64,000 nt of DNA from Branchiostoma lanceolatum (taxonomy: Eukaryota; Chordata; Leptocardii; Amphioxiformes; Branchiostomatidae). Below are positions 59,739 to 64,000 of the stretch, one piece after another (within the stretch, counting starts at the first letter, position 1; every line of letters begins with the position of its first letter). The notes under the pieces are model-generated. The model was not told the DNA's origin and made no database searches. It saw nothing but the letters and a program-made list of their open reading frames with translations. The translations under genes and the position numbers were made by a program. The DNA lies in the NCBI RefSeq assembly GCF_035083965.1, contig NC_089731.1, positions 9,398,501 to 9,462,500 on the forward strand, written 5' to 3'.

Positions 59739-62700
59739 CGAAGACACGGCAGAGAAGCCTTCAGATTCAGCCCCAGACGACACCAAAGAGCCCCCGGTTC
59801 AGGCTGTGCAGGAGGAAGAGGTTGGAGAATCGAAGGGGAGACGAGCTGACAGCATTCAAGTGGACACCATCGATGGGCCCACTCAATTTGCCGGGGGCTC
59901 GGGTGAGAAGTCTTCGGAATGCTGTGCACAGTGTGGAGGATGCCCGGTCCTGATAGTCATCGTTCTCGGGATTCTGGTTGGGAACGCCTTCGGGATGCTT
60001 CTCATCTACCAGCGGTTCTACGCAGTGAAAGGTTCCCCCGTCAAGCCGCCTCCAATCAAGGACCTCCTTGCTCCAATCAAAGGTATTAGATATACGACAA
60101 TATCGTTGCACATTTGTCTCTATTACAATTTTTATTGTAAATATATTCATTCTTTCCGATGGTGATATGCATTCGCTCTACACACTGCAGTTGGAACGAA
60201 ATTCGGACATTAAAAAGTAATGATGAAATATGTTGAATTGGTATGCGTTCCTTATATCCTGAAATATGACATACAATTCTGATATTCGGTATTTGTAGCG
60301 TATGTTTGAAACAGCAACGCATTGGCGTAAAAACGCAGGCATATATGTGTACCCTACATCTAACGCCGAAAGACATACATGCCAACGCCCCCCTCTATAT
60401 CTATAATGACACGGTAACCTGCGTTATGCAAAAAACATTCGATTTCACTAACACAGTTATGTGGCCCACTCCTCAGGGCATATAATTATGCCAATACTAT
60501 ATCACGACATGCTAGTATCCGCCTATCTTATAAAATCAGAACAATTTGATCAACGACAGTAATGGAAACAAAATTTTGCTGTTGTACCACTTCTACTTTT
60601 CACCCTCACAGATATAAAGACCGATTACCATTATGTATAACTGTAAAGTGTGCAAATCTCTGCTCTGAGGCGTACCTTCGCTGTTCCCCTACAGTAAATC
60701 TAATTCTGAGAAATCAATTTTCCGGCAGCGATACGAGGAACCGTTAATGATGACAAATTGGGGCTCTGACGTCACATGTAGCATGCTAGCACCTAGACTA
60801 TCATAAATGGGAAAACGTACTTCAAATAACTCCACTTTGACTGAGGATGGACATCAATCAGCGATACATAGAACGGCGTACTATGATTATTTAGTTCATA
60901 ATTACGCCAGTGAAGGAAAAATAGCCATGAAAATATCTGAAAGTTTTTTCTTAAACATTGTTTTTTATTCTATTTCTAAAGAGTGCGATAAAATCCAGTA
61001 GAAATATTTTCTATTAAACAACTAAGACCGAAAAAAACGTTAATGCCCAGAAGGTATAGAGTGGTTACGGCTAAAGGTGATATTTTGTGGAAAAAATAAG
61101 CGTTTTCAGATGCTCTCAAAACCGTTGTTTTCCTAATTTCCACTGACGTAGCCAAACGCTAATGGAATCTTTACTGTATTGTTTTTTCATCCTTTATTCA
61201 TAACGATTTAAGTGCTTTTTGTTGTTTTAGTGCTAAACGTGCGCAACGGGGGATCATTGGAGGTAAATAGCCTTTCAGCTGTTCATCTTGTTTTCCATTC
61301 AACATATGGATGGCAAGTTCAGCACCAAGGACATCAACAATTGAACTGATGGCCACTGTCATTGTGTGACATCCTGGACCTAGAAATGCTGAGATGCATT
61401 ATTTAAAATTAAATCAATTAATCATCCACTTTAAAGACCGGAGATGATTTGGCAATCACTGATAAAGAGTTTTGATTGATTTGTTGAATTTGTTGAAAGA
61501 GATCATACGGCACGACTAGCGGGTAGTTCACGAAGCATCCTTACCGGAACATCGGTATTTGCTAGGTTGGTTCTTAGTTAATAGTACGTTACCCATGCTA
61601 GAACTTAGACAATGCACTGTCAACCTTGACAAACAAAGATGACTCTATCAATCATGATAAGTCGCCTAGAGTAGATTTTCATGATATACATCCCCTTTCT
61701 CCTGATATATGATGCTGCATGATTTTGTGCATATCGAAAAGAAATGACGGGAAATAAGTACTCAAAAAGAAAGAGGACTCAAGCCTTAGGTACCACGAGT
61801 TCTGTTCTAGCTTGGCACATTATCACACTTTTGGTCTCAAGTAGCCTCTCCAATTCAAGGACCGTGTAATCGAGTTTTTATCTTCCCTTGAGCGTTGTCA
61901 TAGTCCAGTCCCGAGCCGCTTACCCATTTCAAGGACATCGGTATTGATTTGTTAGCAGAATGAGGCCACGGTGCCCTCATTGATTCTTATGAAGTGTCTA
62001 CGGTTGTTTTTCAGCGTTTTCGCACTCATTGATTCTTATAACGTGTCTACGGTTGTTTTTCAGCGTTTGTGCCCTCATAGATTCTTATAACGTATCTACG
62101 GTTGTTTTTCAGCGTTTGTGCACTCATTGATTCTTATAACGTTTCTACGGTTGTTTTTCAGCGTTTGTGCCCTCATTGATTCTTATGAAGTGTCTACGGT
62201 TGTTTTTCAGCGTTTTCGCACTCATTGATTCTTATGAAGTGTCTACGGTTGTTTTTCGTCGTTTTTGCACTCATTGATTCTTATAACGTGTGTACGGTTG
62301 TTTTTCAGCGTTTGTGCACCCATTGGTTCTTATAACGTATCTACGGTTGTTTTTCGTCGTTTTTGCACTCATTGATTCTTATAACGTGTGTACGGTTGTT
62401 TTTCATCGTTTGTGCACCCATTGATTCTTATAACGTGTGTACGGTTGTTTTTCAGCGTTTGTGCACCCATTGATTCTTATAACGTGTGTACGGTTGTTTT
62501 TCAGCGTTTGTGCACCCATTGATTCTTATAACGTATCTACGGTTGTTTTTCATCGTTTGTGCACCCATTGATTCTTATAACGTATCTACGGTTGTTTTTC
62601 AGCGTCTCTACCGCCAAGCTTGGCGCCACCAGCCAATCAGGGTCGTCGCTCCATCTCAGAGGGGTCTCCACGGGAAGTAGACATGCCGAAGATGACGTCA

Positions 62701-62916
62701 TTGCATCTTCGAGCAGACGACGAAAGACCTAATCGTATCCGAAGAATGCCGATGGAAGCCGACTCGGAAATTCGTTTAACACCATTTTTGGTAGTAAAAC
62801 GGAAAAAGATAGAGACAGTGGAAGATGCCAAGAGGCTTCAATTGAAGATGGACAAAAAGTCCACGCAAATATCGAAATTCCAATCTAGCAAGGAAAACGC
62901 TCTACATGTACCATAG
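59731..62916 (+). CDS. Single-pass membrane protein with acidic N-tail; two alternative C-termini
   Basis: Exon 1 (59731-60082) encodes 117 residues. They are an acidic disordered head (MADEDTAEKPSD...), a Cys cluster (ECCAQCGGC), a TM helix at about 72-94 (VLIVIVLGILVGNAFGMLL) and a Pro/Lys-rich end. It stops at a phase-1 donor (AAAG/GTATTA). The terminal exon starts at 62603 after TTTTTCAG. Direct joining gives 221 residues with a long basic, charged C-terminus ending at 62916. A small exon at 61231-61262 (TTTTAG/TG...GAG/GTAAAT, 32 bp) could be inserted. That shifts the frame to a 153-residue form ending LHGK at 62680. AATAAA at 62966 supports 62603-62916 as the last exon. I do not recognise a family. 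The 221-residue form is preferred because of the long open frame. Topology is uncertain: there is no signal peptide, so type II or tail-facing is possible. Confidence 0.65.
61231..61262 (+). other. Candidate 32-bp cassette exon
   Basis: Bounded by GTTGTTTTAG and GAG/GTAAAT. It reads VLNVRNGGSLE when joined to the first exon. Its length is not a multiple of three, so inclusion swaps the downstream reading frame. Confidence 0.45.
61973..62602 (+). repeat. ~50-bp tandem array (13 copies) in which each unit carries a 3' splice site
   Basis: The unit is 'ctcattgattcttataacgt' followed by 'gtctacggttgtttttcagcg'. The last copy supplies the acceptor of the terminal exon at 62603. Of the 13 copies nine keep TTTTTCAG/CG; four have CGTCG or CATCG instead, which removes the AG. 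TTATAAC in most copies resembles a branch site. Confidence 0.9.
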
Positions 62917-62965
62917 GTCAATTATGGAAGATGTTCATCATGGGCTAGCTATATTTATGCATGTC

Positions 62966-62971
62966 AATAAA
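62966..62971 (+). terminator. Polyadenylation signal AATAAA of the last gene
   Basis: Located 50 bases after the stop codon of the long form. It supports the terminal-exon assignment. Confidence 0.6.
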
Positions 62972-63580
62972 ACGCCTCCTGTCGACTTATGAGGAAATAA
63001 CGATATAGCGGCCATATAAAAGAAATGTATATATAAATCAAATAGTCTACAGAATCATTGTATGTTTGTAATAAGATGCATGCATAATTGATACAACGAA
63101 ACATTTCTTTTCACATTTATAATACTCTGAGTCATCGTGGAGGGATCCAAAGCTACATGTATGTGCTGTATAAATACTTCAAGAAGGAAAAGGAGGAGCA
63201 TTACCATGATTTGAATTATTGCAACTGCCATTTCTATGCAATATTTAGTGTCTTACTTCAACTAAAACAGACTTATATCTTATATCATACTGCATGAGAT
63301 ATACATGACTCATAACAGCATTCACTATATCATATTACATATGGTAACCAACACAAAGGTATTAAGCGTTCTGACGTTTACAATGTCTTCATGCATCATT
63401 ACATACCCCTGAGTAAAATATAATCTTCATTTAAAGTTTGAATTCCGCAGCTGTGACGGTCTTTTGGTTGCAAAATCTCCTCACAACGTTGAGAACTGGT
63501 ACTGCAGTATTAGCCTCTTGTCGAGTGCCGTTTGGCCCTAATTGCCAAGTGCCAAGGTTATGTTTTGTTACTTGCAACAC
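62972..63580. other. Intergenic DNA
   Basis: No coding region or RNA gene is supported after the polyadenylation signal. Confidence 0.4.
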
Positions 63581-63860
63581 GAATATTCAGAAATATATTG
63601 GAAAAATTTGTTGAATGTTTATAAGTTTTCATAAATATTCATAAAATGTTTATAACTAATCATAGATACATGTATTAACAAATTTGTGATGAAAATTCAT
63701 CAATATCATCCGTAAGTATTTATACATATATTCATTTTCAGAAATTCAGAAGTATTCAGAATATTCAGAAAAATCCGTACATGTTTATGATATTCATAGA
63801 TAACCATAAATATTCGTACATTTTCATAAATCCATAAATTCATATATTTGTGAATTCAGA
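63581..63860. repeat. AT-rich degenerate repeat ('attcataaa'-like units)
   Basis: Many imperfect copies of 'attcataaat', 'attcagaa' and 'tgtttataa' in 280 bp. Simple-sequence-derived, non-coding. Confidence 0.6.
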
Positions 63861-64000
63861 TATGATAAAGGGAGGAAATTTTGAAAAAAGGAATGCAACA
63901 AACTATTACCTATAAAAAACTTCGATGGTCCTGGCCAACGTTGCTTCTACAAATAGTACTATCTGTCTGATGTAGCATGAGATTGGGAGTGATGTGTCAG

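Overview
This is animal nuclear DNA, most likely from a lancelet (Branchiostoma-type cephalochordate). The pointers are small exons with GT-AG introns, a glycine-receptor gene with chordate-like exon sizes (83 and 138 bp), a TMEM143 orthologue, a long C2H2 zinc-finger exon, a tRNA-derived SINE, MITEs and a decayed Tc1-like transposon in long non-coding stretches. The species call is an inference from style and gene content, not from a search.

Layout. 505-6648 (+) is the 3' part of a Cys-loop anion-channel gene of glycine-receptor type; its first exons lie left of the window. 8220-9115 is a 311-bp tandem repeat that runs into the end of the TMEM143 gene (9070-12995, -, five exons, mitochondrial leader). 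TMEM143 is head-to-head with a C2H2 zinc-finger gene (coding exon 14518-15513, +, 11 fingers plus decayed fingers after the stop). From 20 to 50 kb lie four genes for single-pass membrane proteins, each with an uninterrupted coding exon: 20061-21416 (+), 30306-31427 (+), 36659-38194 (-) and 47737-50118 (+). They share one plan: signal peptide, long disordered Ser/Thr/Lys-rich ectodomain, EGF-like domain (lost in one), FN3-like domain with a conserved Cys pair, one TM helix and a short tail. Between them are transposon relics, inverted repeats, microsatellites and long stretches with no recognisable gene. The right end has two more small membrane-protein genes: a type II mucin-like protein (57167-58715, two exons) and an acidic N-tail single-pass protein (59731-62916). 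The last intron of the latter ends in 13 tandem copies of its own 3' splice site.

How the genes relate. The channel, TMEM143 and the zinc-finger gene look like unrelated neighbours; TMEM143 and the zinc-finger gene probably share a bidirectional promoter. The four EGF/FN3 genes are best read as one locally duplicated family with fast-changing stalks. In domain order the family resembles the membrane-proximal half of vasorin/FLRT-type LRR receptors without the LRRs. This cluster is the best candidate for an undescribed system here. A second theme is tandem duplication across exon edges: the TMEM143 stop codon, the zinc-finger acceptor and the terminal acceptor of the last gene each sit in or beside a local tandem duplication.
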